NCBI RefSeq assembly: GCF_042646165.1
Contig: NZ_JBHRTC010000019.1
DNA length: 64,000 nucleotides
Source of the DNA: Microbaculum marinum
GTDB lineage: Bacteria > Pseudomonadota > Alphaproteobacteria > Rhizobiales > Tepidamorphaceae
Reading direction: 5' to 3' (one strand)
The notes under the pieces are model-generated. The model was not told the DNA's origin. It worked only from the letters and a program-made list of their open reading frames with translations, and did not search any database. This document shows, one piece after another, positions 16,857 through 24,200 of the stretch; positions within the stretch are counted from its first letter, which is position 1; each line of letters begins with the position of its first letter. A program made the position numbers and the translations under genes.

Positions 16857-17474
16857 ATGCGTGCCATTCGCTGGACAGCCTGGCTTCTCGTGGTGCTGGT
16901 GGCCGGAATCACTATCGCCGTTCTGGTCTCCGACGACGCCCGCGAGGCCGTCCTGGGGACACCCGGTGACGGCCCCGGCATCGCTTCCGTCGGCGGCCCG
17001 TTCGAGATGGTCGACCACACCGGCGAGACGGTGACGGAGGCAGATTTCCTCGGAAAGCCGTCGGTCTACTTCTTCGGGTTCACCCACTGTCCCGACGTGT
17101 GCCCTACAACGCTTTACGAGATGTCGACCTATCTCGGCGAACTGGGCGAGGACGCAGACAAGCTGAACGTCGCCTTCGTCACCGTCGATCCGCAACGCGA
17201 CACACCGCAGGTCATGAGCGACTACATCTCGCCGTTCGACCCGCGCATCGTGGGGCTGAGCGGGTCGCCGGAGCAGGTCGAGGCGATGACGAAGGCCTGG
17301 CGAGTCTATTCGCGCCGTGTCGACCAGGAAGACGGCGAGTACACGATGGACCACACCGCCACGGTCTTCCTGATGGACGCCAACGGCAGGTTCGTCGGCA
17401 CGATCGCCTATGGCGAAGCCGACGACATCGCGCTCGGCAAGCTGGAGCGGCTGGTGGAGGGTTCCGCCAGCTGA
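16857..17474 (+). CDS. SCO1/SenC-family cytochrome oxidase assembly protein
   Basis: A 205-aa membrane-anchored thioredoxin-fold protein (one N-terminal helix, residues 7-24) that helps insert copper into the CuA centre. Copper ligands are Cys78 and Cys82 in FTHCPDVCPTTL and His166 in YTMDHTATVFLMD. The segment VTVDPQRDTPQVM is also typical. It forms an operon with the PCuAC gene 20 bp upstream and the DUF2946-like gene. It ends 2 bp from the convergent histidine phosphatase gene. Confidence 0.93.
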   Translation: MRAIRWTAWLLVVLVAGITIAVLVSDDAREAVLGTPGDGPGIASVGGPFEMVDHTGETVTEADFLGKPSVYFFGFTHCPDVCPTTLYEMSTYLGELGEDADKLNVAFVTVDPQRDTPQVMSDYISPFDPRIVGLSGSPEQVEAMTKAWRVYSRRVDQEDGEYTMDHTATVFLMDANGRFVGTIAYGEADDIALGKLERLVEGSAS

Positions 17475-17476
17475 GC

Positions 17477-18049
17477 CTACCTGGGGAATGGGCCGAGCCT
17501 GCCCAGCACCTCGCCGCCATCTCCGGTCGGGCGGATGACGACGATTTCTCCCGAAGCGGGGAATATCTTCGTCAGGGCCGTGATGTTGACCTGGTGCGTC
17601 ACCAGCAGCCGGGTCGGCGAGCCCGGCGTTACCTCGGCGATATAGTCGCGGACAGCCGCCGTCTGCTGCGCACCGGAGCCCCTGTCGGAGAAGAAGGAAT
17701 TCAACGCAGGGTCGGCCACCACCGGACCGAGGTCGAGCAGTTCCGCCGTCTCCGCACAGCGGCACCACTGGCTCGACCGCACCTCCAGGGTCTCGATGCC
17801 GTTGGCCCGCATGGCAGCGCCAGTTGCCCGGGCCTGAAGACGCCCGCGATTGTCCAGATTTCGCTGGGTCGAACAGTCATCGATGCGGAATTCCTCCGGA
17901 TCCCCGGTGCCGGGCGCGTTGGCGTGGCGCATCAGGACGACATGCCCGCCCCCGCGCAACGCGGCCCACAGCTCCTGCTCCGACAGTTCGGCGCGCGCCG
18001 CATTCGGCAGAAGCAGCAGTAATCCGATTATCAGGACAGCTGCTCGCAT
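17477..18049 (-). CDS. Secreted histidine-phosphatase-superfamily protein
   Basis: A 190-aa protein with a signal peptide (MRAAVLIIGLLLLLPNAARA) and the branch-2-like phosphatase core. VVLMRHANAPGTGDP supplies the phospho-His (MRHA variant of RHG), an Arg lies in SSQWCRCAETAELL, and the second His in RLLVTHQVNITALT. It is probably a periplasmic phosphatase of unknown substrate. It is convergent with the SCO gene with a 2-bp gap, and upstream lies the serA 3' end. Family call is confident, role is not. Confidence 0.82.
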   Translation of the reverse strand: MRAAVLIIGLLLLLPNAARAELSEQELWAALRGGGHVVLMRHANAPGTGDPEEFRIDDCSTQRNLDNRGRLQARATGAAMRANGIETLEVRSSQWCRCAETAELLDLGPVVADPALNSFFSDRGSGAQQTAAVRDYIAEVTPGSPTRLLVTHQVNITALTKIFPASGEIVVIRPTGDGGEVLGRLGPFPR

Positions 18050-18177
18050 GCCGGGTAAGTAGGTGCGCCGCCGCCGGCGTCCAGTTGCCCATCAGGCAGC
18101 GACGTCCGATCGCCGGGTCGGCTGATGCGCGGCCTTCCGCGAACCGAAGGCCGGCATCGCTGCCGCAGCCGTGCCCC

Positions 18178-19764
18178 TTAGAACGCCAGCGGCTTCGCCT
18201 GCTGGACGTGCGGCAGCGCCTCGACGGCGGCGAGCACGTCGGGGGCGAGCGCGTCGTCGATCTCCACGAGGGCAATCGCGTCGCCGCCGCGCGCCTGGCG
18301 GCCGAGATTGAAGGTCGCGATATTGACGCCGGCGTTGCCCAGCACCATGCCGAGCGCGCCGATGAAGCCCGGCTTGTCCTCGTTGGTGATGTAGAGCATG
18401 TGCGGGGCCAGTTCCGCCTCCATGTTGATGCCCTTGATCTGGATGATGCGGGGTCGGCCGTCGGAGAACACCGTTCCGGCGACCGAACGCTCCTGGCGCT
18501 CGGTGATCACCGTCAGCCGGACGTAGTTCTCGTAGGCGCCCTGCTGCTCGCGCCGGACCTCCTCGATGCGGATGCCGCGGTCGCGGGCGATCGCCGGCGC
18601 CGAAACCATGTTAATGTCCTGCAGCAGCGGCCGGAGCACCCCGGCGATTGCAGCCGAGGTCAGGGCCCTGGTATTCATCTCGGCCACATCGCCGGCAAAT
18701 TCGATGCGGATCCCCTTGAGGCCGGTCTCGGTGAGCTGGCCCGCAAACGAGCCGAGCTGCTCTGCCAGCGTCACGAACGGCTTCAGGCGCGGCGCCTCCT
18801 CTGCGCTGATCGAGGGCATGTTGAGCGCGTTGGTGACGGCGCCGGTGAGCAGGTAGTCCGACATCTGCTCGGCAACCTGCAGGGCGACGTTCTCCTGCGC
18901 CTCGGTCGTCGCGGCGCCGAGATGCGGCGTGCAGATCACGTTCGGCGCGCCGAACAGCACGTTCTCCCTGGCCGGCTCCACCGAATAGACGTCGAAGGCG
19001 GCACCGGCGACATGGCCGGACTCCAGCGCCTCGCGCAGCGCCGCCTCGTCGACCAGTCCGCCGCGGGCGCAGTTGATGATTCGCACGCCCTTCCTGGTCT
19101 TCGCCAGCGCCTCGCGCGACAGGATGTTCTTCGTCTTGTCGGTCAGCGGGACGTGCAGGGTGATGAAGTCGGCGCGTGTGAGCAGATCATCGAGCTCGAC
19201 CTTCTCGACGCCCAGTTCGACTGCCCGTTCGGGCGTCAGGAAGGGATCGAAGGCAATGACCTTCATGCGCAGTCCGCGCGCGCGGTCGGCGACGATCGAA
19301 CCGATGTTGCCGCAGCCGATGACGCCGAGCGTCTTGCCGGTGACCTCGACGCCCATGAAGCGGTTCTTCTCCCACTTGCCGGCCTGGGTCGAGGCATCGG
19401 CTGCGGGAATCTGGCGGGCGAGCGACAGCATCAGCGAGATCGCGTGCTCCGCCGTGGTGATCGAGTTGCCGAACGGGGTATTCATCACGATGATGCCCCG
19501 CTTGGTGGCGGCGGCGACGTCGACGTTGTCGACGCCGATGCCGGCCCGGCCGATCACCTTGAGGTTGCCGGCGGCCGCGATGACCTTCTCGGTCACCTTG
19601 GAAGCGGAGCGTATCGCCAGGCCGTCATAGTCGCCGACACGGGCGGCGAAGGCCTCCTTGTCGCTGCCCAGTTCGGGTTCGAAGTCGACCGCGATGCCGC
19701 GGTCCTTGAAGATCTGGACGGCGGCGGCTGACAGCTTGTCTGAGATGAGGACGCGGGGGGGCAT
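18178..19764 (-). CDS. serA: D-3-phosphoglycerate dehydrogenase
   Basis: First enzyme of serine synthesis. At 528 aa it is the long type with substrate, NAD, intervening and ACT domains. Visible are the NAD loop LGVIGCGNIGSIVADRARGL, the catalytic Arg in INCARGGLVDEAAL and His in NVICTPHLGAATTEAQENVA, and a C-terminal ACT region MLYITNEDKPGFIGALGMVLGNAGVNIATFNLGR that could bind serine. It lies 167 bp downstream of serC, which carries a leader RNA; the two normally form one unit, and a large palindromic repeat sits between them. Confidence 0.96.
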   Translation of the reverse strand: MPPRVLISDKLSAAAVQIFKDRGIAVDFEPELGSDKEAFAARVGDYDGLAIRSASKVTEKVIAAAGNLKVIGRAGIGVDNVDVAAATKRGIIVMNTPFGNSITTAEHAISLMLSLARQIPAADASTQAGKWEKNRFMGVEVTGKTLGVIGCGNIGSIVADRARGLRMKVIAFDPFLTPERAVELGVEKVELDDLLTRADFITLHVPLTDKTKNILSREALAKTRKGVRIINCARGGLVDEAALREALESGHVAGAAFDVYSVEPARENVLFGAPNVICTPHLGAATTEAQENVALQVAEQMSDYLLTGAVTNALNMPSISAEEAPRLKPFVTLAEQLGSFAGQLTETGLKGIRIEFAGDVAEMNTRALTSAAIAGVLRPLLQDINMVSAPAIARDRGIRIEEVRREQQGAYENYVRLTVITERQERSVAGTVFSDGRPRIIQIKGINMEAELAPHMLYITNEDKPGFIGALGMVLGNAGVNIATFNLGRQARGGDAIALVEIDDALAPDVLAAVEALPHVQQAKPLAF

Positions 19765-19803
19765 TGCGAACCTTTCGTTTGTTTCCGGCCTCCGAACTCT
19801 CCT

Positions 19804-19909
19804 TCGTCATCCCGGCCGTCGCGGAGCGGAAAGCCGGGATCGGAGAGCCGCGGAGGGCCTGTGGCTCTCCGATCCCGGATAGCCGCTGATGCGGCTTCCG
19901 GAATGACGA
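19804..19909. repeat. Nested palindromic intergenic repeat between serC and serA
   Basis: Outer arms TCGTCATCCCGG (19804-19815) and CCGGAATGACGA (19898-19909) pair with a single wobble. Inside, a perfect 16-bp inverted repeat lies at 19834-19849/19863-19878 with a 13-nt loop, plus a small AGCCGC/GCGGCT hairpin at 19881-19896. The 'cgtcat-ccgg' ends resemble mobile palindromic elements common in alphaproteobacteria. When transcribed it would fold into a long stem within the serC-serA message. Confidence 0.75.
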
Positions 19910-19931
19910 CAGTTGTGTTGGAAGCAGCCGC

Positions 19932-21104
19932 TCAGGCGGCCTTGGCGATTTCGGCCTTGGCGGCGGCGAAGGCCCAATCGATCCAGGGCGTCAAGGCCTC
20001 TACATCGGACGTTTCGATGGTGGCACCACACCAGATTCTCAAACCGGGCGGGGCATCGCGATAGTGCGCGATGTCGTAGGCGACGCCCTCCCGGTCGAGC
20101 AGACCGGCGACGCGCTTGGAAAACGCAGACTGGTCAGCCACCGGCATCGCGGAAATGTCGGGATCGGTGAAGGCCAGGCACACCGAGGTGTTGGAGCGGA
20201 TCGCAGCATCGGCTGCCAGGAAGTCGATCCACGGCGTTGCCGCCACCCAGGCGGCGATGGCCGCGGTGTTGGCGTCGGCCCGGGCGACGAGCCCGTCGAG
20301 ACCGCCGACCGATTCCGCCCAGTCCAGCGCATCCAGATAGTCTTCGACGCACAGCATCGACGGGGTGTTGATCGTCTCGCCCTTGAAGACGCCGTCGATC
20401 AGCTTGCCGCCCTTGGTCAGCCGGAAGATCTTCGGCAGCGGCCAGGCCGGCGTGTAGCTTTCCAGCCGCTCGACCGCCCTCGGCGACAGGATCAGCATGC
20501 CATGCGCCGCCTCGCCGCCGAGCGCCTTCTGCCAGGAAAAGGTCGCTACATCGAGCTTTTGCCAGTCGAGCCGCTGGGCGAAGGCCGCCGAGGTCGCATC
20601 CGCGATCGTGAGGCCGGTCCGGTCGGCGGCGATCCAGTCGCCGTCCGGGACGCGCACGCCGGAGGTGGTGCCGTTCCAGGTGAAGACGACGTCGCGGGAG
20701 AAATCGACCTCGCCGAGATCCGGCAGTTCTCCGTAAGGCGCCTTGAGGATGCGGGCGTCGAGGCCGAGCTGCTTGACGACGTCCGTGACCCAGCCCTCGC
20801 CGAAGCTCTCCCAAGCTAGCATGTCGACGCCGCGCTCGCCGAGCAGCGACCACATCGCCATCTCTACGGCCCCGGTATCGGAGGCCGGCACGATGGCAAT
20901 CTTGTAGTCGGCGGGAACCTTGAGAACCGAGCGCGTCTGCTCGATGGCCCTGAGGAGGCGCTCCTTGCCAGGCTTGGAGCGGTGCGAGCGCCCGACGAGG
21001 GCATCCCGCAACAGCTCAGGCGACCAGTTCGGTCGCTTTGAGCAGGGGCCGGAAGAAAAATTCGGATTTGCCGGCCGGATGGCCGGTTTCGTCGATGTGG
21101 TCAT
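19932..21104 (-). CDS. serC: Phosphoserine aminotransferase
   Basis: PLP enzyme converting 3-phosphohydroxypyruvate to phosphoserine. The protein has 390 aa and starts TTSTKPAIRPANPNFSSGPCSKRP, the alphaproteobacterial form. The Schiff-base lysine is in ATFSWQKALGGEAAHG; VFTWNGTTSGVRVP and DATSAAF are also conserved, and ETINTPSMLCVEDYLDAL binds phosphate from the other subunit. It is the first gene of the serine operon. A conserved leader RNA overlaps its ribosome-binding site. Confidence 0.96.
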   Translation of the reverse strand: MTTSTKPAIRPANPNFSSGPCSKRPNWSPELLRDALVGRSHRSKPGKERLLRAIEQTRSVLKVPADYKIAIVPASDTGAVEMAMWSLLGERGVDMLAWESFGEGWVTDVVKQLGLDARILKAPYGELPDLGEVDFSRDVVFTWNGTTSGVRVPDGDWIAADRTGLTIADATSAAFAQRLDWQKLDVATFSWQKALGGEAAHGMLILSPRAVERLESYTPAWPLPKIFRLTKGGKLIDGVFKGETINTPSMLCVEDYLDALDWAESVGGLDGLVARADANTAAIAAWVAATPWIDFLAADAAIRSNTSVCLAFTDPDISAMPVADQSAFSKRVAGLLDREGVAYDIAHYRDAPPGLRIWCGATIETSDVEALTPWIDWAFAAAKAEIAKAA

Positions 21105-21109
21105 GTCAG

Positions 21110-21169
21110 CCTACCCTTCCAGATAGAAGCCCCTCGTTGGGGAGGGGTGTCCCACGGATGGACGTAGGC
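21110..21169 (-). ncRNA. serC leader RNA motif
   Basis: A compact structured leader ends 5 nt before the serC start. Arm GCCTAC (21164-21169) pairs with GTAGGC (21110-21115); an internal hairpin CCCCT/AGGGG lies at 21130-21134/21143-21147; GGAAGG, the serC Shine-Dalgarno, lies inside the element. Position, size (about 60 nt) and RBS-sequestering design match the Rfam serC motif of alphaproteobacteria. Its ligand is not established. Confidence 0.75.
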
Positions 21170-21309
21170 GGGTTCGCAATTTCTGTCAAATGAATTGCAT
21201 GCGACGTTTCGTTGCCGCATTGCGACCCTTGGCTGAGCCACGGGTACCGGGGTCGCTCGAAGCCTAGAGCCTTCCGGCAAGGGGCCCGGCTCAATTGGGG
21301 TGGGAGGGC

Positions 21310-21663
21310 CTATGCCCTCTTGCGCTCACTGGCGCGGCGCAACGCCGCATCCCTGGGCGAAACGATCCCGGCATCAGGATCATTGGCAGTGATCATGGGA
21401 TGGGGATCGAGCCAGCCGGACACGTGCGCAGCATTCCTGAACCGCTTGACCGCATCGCCAAATGCTTCCGTGCGGCCCGATTCCAGTGCCTGGATCAGCG
21501 CTTCGTGGACACCAATCCATTCCGTTGCCTGGTCACCGCCGAACTGCCAGGCCTCTCTTGCGAACTCGATCGCGTTCTCGCAGTCGTCCACCACGATGTA
21601 TCTGCCGTTTGCGTGCAATAAGATTGGATCGAACTGCGGGGAAAGGCGATCTTGCATCGCCAT
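21310..21663 (-). CDS. Small unknown protein, DUF982-like
   Basis: A 117-aa soluble protein with a well-placed AAGGAG ribosome site about 9 nt before the ATG at 21663, which supports real translation. The central part, IVVDDCENAIEFAREAWQFGGDQATEWIGVHEALIQALESGRTE split over two helices, and the following Ala-rich FGDAVKRFRNAAHVSGW resemble the DUF982 domain frequent in rhizobial genomes. Function is unknown. It lies alone between serC and a divergent small DNA-binding-like gene. Confidence 0.6.
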   Translation of the reverse strand: MAMQDRLSPQFDPILLHANGRYIVVDDCENAIEFAREAWQFGGDQATEWIGVHEALIQALESGRTEAFGDAVKRFRNAAHVSGWLDPHPMITANDPDAGIVSPRDAALRRASERKRA

Positions 21664-21806
21664 ATGGTTTCACGCTCCTTTCGCGTCTTTCCGGACCCTC
21701 CGGCCAAGACAGCCACAGGTATCGTTGCGATGTAAGGTAGTACGCCTGGCGTGCGTCGTAGAGTCCCCGCCGACTCACAGGGCGCAGGCGTTTCCCTATG
21801 TGACAT

Positions 21807-21841
21807 TGACGGAACCGACGGTCATGTCGCGTTTTCCGTCA
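21807..21841. promoter_or_regulatory. Inverted repeat upstream of the ribbon-helix-helix gene
   Basis: TGACGGAA (21807-21814) and TTCCGTCA (21834-21841) form a perfect 8-bp inverted repeat with a 19-nt spacer, 67-101 bp before the small gene at 21908. It may be an operator. No promoter hexamers are obvious. Confidence 0.35.
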
Positions 21842-21907
21842 CTTACTAACTTGTCGTCAGTTGTGCCTCACACTACATATGACGCTGATGAAATGCCGGG
21901 GGCCAGG

Positions 21908-22123
21908 ATGAACAGGTCACGCGAGGAACGTCTGCAGATCATGCTGAGCTCGCACGAACGAAAGGCCATCGACGATTGGCGCTTCAGCACGCGCATGCCG
22001 AGCCGGGCCGCCGCGATCCGCGAGTTGCTGCGAAGAGGTCTGAAGGCCGAGGGCTTCGAACTCGCCGACGGCGATACCAAGTCCGGCGACTTCGGCGTCC
22101 TGGAAAACGGCAGCGACGAGTAG
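21908..22123 (+). CDS. Small ribbon-helix-helix-like protein
   Basis: About 71 aa from the ATG at 21908 (MNRSREERLQIMLSSHERKA); an alternative ATG at 21893 adds five residues. The segment ERLQIMLSSHERKAIDDWRFSTRMPSRAAAIRELLRRGL has the beta-strand/helix/helix pattern and the terminal 'AIRELLRRGL' of CopG-type ribbon-helix-helix DNA-binding or antitoxin-like proteins. The C-terminus is acidic. No toxin gene is adjacent. A perfect 22-bp palindrome follows the stop codon. Confidence 0.68.
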   Translation: MNRSREERLQIMLSSHERKAIDDWRFSTRMPSRAAAIRELLRRGLKAEGFELADGDTKSGDFGVLENGSDE

Positions 22124-22138
22124 GCTATCGGACGAATA

Positions 22139-22160
22139 CGGCGGAGCCGCGGCTCCGCCG
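22139..22160. terminator. 22-bp perfect palindrome between convergent genes
   Basis: CGGCGGAGCC-GC-GGCTCCGCCG forms a very stable hairpin between the ends of the ribbon-helix-helix gene and the outer-membrane protein gene. It is likely a transcription barrier or end for both, although neither side has a T-run. Confidence 0.4.
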
Positions 22161-22208
22161 AAACGAGTTCTCCACTCCCGCCCGCACTACCGCATTCGGA
22201 CAGACAAG

Positions 22209-22967
22209 TCAGTAGATCAGGTAGCGCAGCCCCACGCGGAACTCGTGTGAGTTGACGTCGTCGATAGCGATACGCCCGCCGATCTGGTCCACCGTCGACA
22301 CATCCCCCATGGCCAGGTACCGGTAGTTCACGTCGAGCAGCAGGTTCGAAGTGAGATCGTAGCTCGCACCCGCCGTCGCCGACCAGGCAAAGTTCCACGC
22401 GTCCGCGTCGGCGCCGAATCGGCCCGTCGCCGCCAGGAACGGCGGGTTGTAGCCGGTATAATCCGACAGGCGCAGGTTCGCAGCGCCGATGCCGCCGCCT
22501 ACATACGGGGTGAGGCCGGCCCAGTTGCCGAGGTCGATATAGGCGTTTGCCATGACCGTCCAGGCGGAGATGCGTCCCGACTCCAGCGTATAGGGGAGCC
22601 CGGGGCAGGCGATACAGGCGATCCTTCCGCCGAAATCCGACGGAGCGGCGTAGTCGACCGTCACGTCGGTACGGAACCACTCGTTGAACTTGTAGCCCAG
22701 GCCGAAACCGACGAGCCAGGCGTCGTCGAGGTCCTGGTCGTAGTAGCCCAGCGTCCCACCGAGGGCGGGTTGGTAGGAGGCGTCGGGACCGGTGTAGGCC
22801 CTGTAGCCGACATCGCCGCGCAGGTACCAGGAGGACACCACCTCGACCGGCAGGATCGGCTCGAGGAACACGTCGTCCGTCACGTCGGCCGCCTGCGCTC
22901 CGCTCCCAATGCCGAAAATGGTCAAGGCAAAACCCGCGGTCGCGGCAGATTTCATCAGGGCATGCAT
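22209..22967 (-). CDS. Outer-membrane beta-barrel protein 1 (Omp25/31-like)
   Basis: A 252-aa protein with a signal peptide (ending GIGSGAQAA) and alternating amphipathic strands of an eight-stranded OmpA-like/Omp25-type barrel: SSWYLRGDVGYRAYTG, WLVGFGLGYKFNEWFRTDVTVDYA, LTPYVGGGIGAA, NFAWSATAGASYDLTSNLLLDVNYRYLAMGD. It ends with the C-terminal aromatic signature EFRVGLRYLIY. It is a paralogue of the next gene upstream, with its own promoter that carries a CtrA-type TTAA-N7-TTAA site 86-100 bp before the start. Probable structural or porin-like envelope protein; specific role unknown. Confidence 0.85.
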   Translation of the reverse strand: MHALMKSAATAGFALTIFGIGSGAQAADVTDDVFLEPILPVEVVSSWYLRGDVGYRAYTGPDASYQPALGGTLGYYDQDLDDAWLVGFGLGYKFNEWFRTDVTVDYAAPSDFGGRIACIACPGLPYTLESGRISAWTVMANAYIDLGNWAGLTPYVGGGIGAANLRLSDYTGYNPPFLAATGRFGADADAWNFAWSATAGASYDLTSNLLLDVNYRYLAMGDVSTVDQIGGRIAIDDVNSHEFRVGLRYLIY

Positions 22968-23052
22968 GGCCGAAACTCCGTCACATCCGTGCCCGCCCCG
23001 GGACGCGGGACGTGGGCGATCATGCTTTCGACGGACTATGCGCAGCCAATCG

Positions 23053-23080
23053 TTAAGGGGCGCTTAACCACGTTCCTTAA
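23053..23080 (-). promoter_or_regulatory. CtrA-type box upstream of outer-membrane protein gene 1
   Basis: TTAA-GGGGCGC-TTAA (23053-23067) matches the TTAA-N7-TTAA CtrA consensus exactly. A third TTAACCACG block (23077 onward) follows after a 9-bp spacer. The site is 86-113 bp before the start at 22967. The same arrangement precedes the paralogue. Confidence 0.65.
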
Positions 23081-23204
23081 CCACGTTCGTTCATGAAGGC
23101 CGCGCTTCGAGGCCGGCCCCTGCCCGTCGTGGCGCAGCCCTGAATGCGCGTACGGCGGGCCTGCCGACCCGCCGTACGCTGGAACGGTGCGTGTCTGAAA
23201 TCGG

Positions 23205-23984
23205 CTACAGGAAACTGTAGCGGAAGCCGAGCATCACGTCGTGCGAGGTGATGTCATTGAAATACATCGGATTGTAGACGGTGTTCGCGCCGTTGAATCC
23301 GACCAGGTCGCCCGTCTGCGCGTCGCCGAGATCGGCGTAGCGGTAGCCCAGTTCGATGGCGAAGGCGGGTGCGATGTTCCACGCCATTCCGGCATACAGT
23401 GCCCAGGCGAGATCCCAGTTCGGGGCGGCATCCGCATAGGCGATGGCACCGGTCACTGCGTTGATGTCGGTGAAGCCGGTGATCGTGTTGCGCGACGTGC
23501 CGATGCCCGCGCCGACATAGGGCGTCAGCGCATTCCAGGTTCCCAGGTCCAGGAACACGTTGGCCAGGAACAGGGCTTCGGACTTCCTGCCGGAATAGTC
23601 GTTGGTGCCGTCCCAGATGCCGTCGGAATTGAAGTCGTACCTGTCGAAAGCCGAAAAATCGGCGGACGCGCGGTACTCGGCGGTGACGTCGATGCGGAAC
23701 CAGTCGTTGAAGCGCCAGCCGACGCCGCCGCCGAAGAACGGCGCCGCGTCGAAGTTTCCCTTCTCCGTGAACTGAACGATCCCGCCCACGTGGAAGAGCG
23801 CATTGTCGAGGTTGCCCAGCTGCTGGTTGCTCGCGCCGACGAAGCCGCGCAGGTACAGTCCGCCAATCGGTACGGGCTCGACATACGGCTCGACGATCTG
23901 GACCATGTCGGCCGCCTGCGACTGTCCCGCCATGGCGACGACGGCCACGCCACCCGCCAGAAGAGCTTTTGCGATTCTAATCAT
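23205..23984 (-). CDS. Outer-membrane beta-barrel protein 2 (Omp25/31-like)
   Basis: A 259-aa paralogue of the neighbouring barrel protein. The signal peptide ends AGQSQAAD. Strand-like segments include LYLRGFVGASNQQLG, GWRFNDWFRIDVTAEYRASADFS, LTPYVGAGIGTSRN and FAIELGYRYADLGDAQTG, ending DVMLGFRYSFL. The LTPYVG and W/RFNDWFR blocks are shared with the first protein. It sits about 240 bp upstream of that gene on the same strand but each has its own CtrA-type promoter. Eight-stranded outer-membrane barrel of unknown specific function. Confidence 0.85.
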   Translation of the reverse strand: MIRIAKALLAGGVAVVAMAGQSQAADMVQIVEPYVEPVPIGGLYLRGFVGASNQQLGNLDNALFHVGGIVQFTEKGNFDAAPFFGGGVGWRFNDWFRIDVTAEYRASADFSAFDRYDFNSDGIWDGTNDYSGRKSEALFLANVFLDLGTWNALTPYVGAGIGTSRNTITGFTDINAVTGAIAYADAAPNWDLAWALYAGMAWNIAPAFAIELGYRYADLGDAQTGDLVGFNGANTVYNPMYFNDITSHDVMLGFRYSFL

Positions 23985-24069
23985 ACCACTACATCCCGAA
24001 AACCGCGGTGAGCCTCGTGACAGCGCCGTGCTGACAAGTAGGATTGCGGATGATCTTGGCGCTCATTCG

Positions 24070-24110
24070 TTAAATCGGGCTTAACCACGCTCCTTAACCA
24101 CGTCTGTTAA
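24070..24110 (-). promoter_or_regulatory. CtrA-type box upstream of outer-membrane protein gene 2
   Basis: TTAA-ATCGGGC-TTAA (24070-24084) is a perfect TTAA-N7-TTAA site. It is followed by TTAACCACG (24094) and another TTAA (24107). The stretch from 24081 is 22/23 identical to that at 23064 before the paralogue, at the same distance from the start codon (86 bp). Confidence 0.65.
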
Positions 24111-24200
24111 TCAACCGGCCCCGTTCGGGGGCGGTTTTGTCCCATGATTTCGACAATTCCGCCGGTCCGCCGGCCACATCGACAACCGGAGAGAGCACAC

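Noticed and set aside
17824..19731. 635-codon plus-strand frame over serA
   Set aside because: Shadow of serA, which has NAD, catalytic and ACT motifs.
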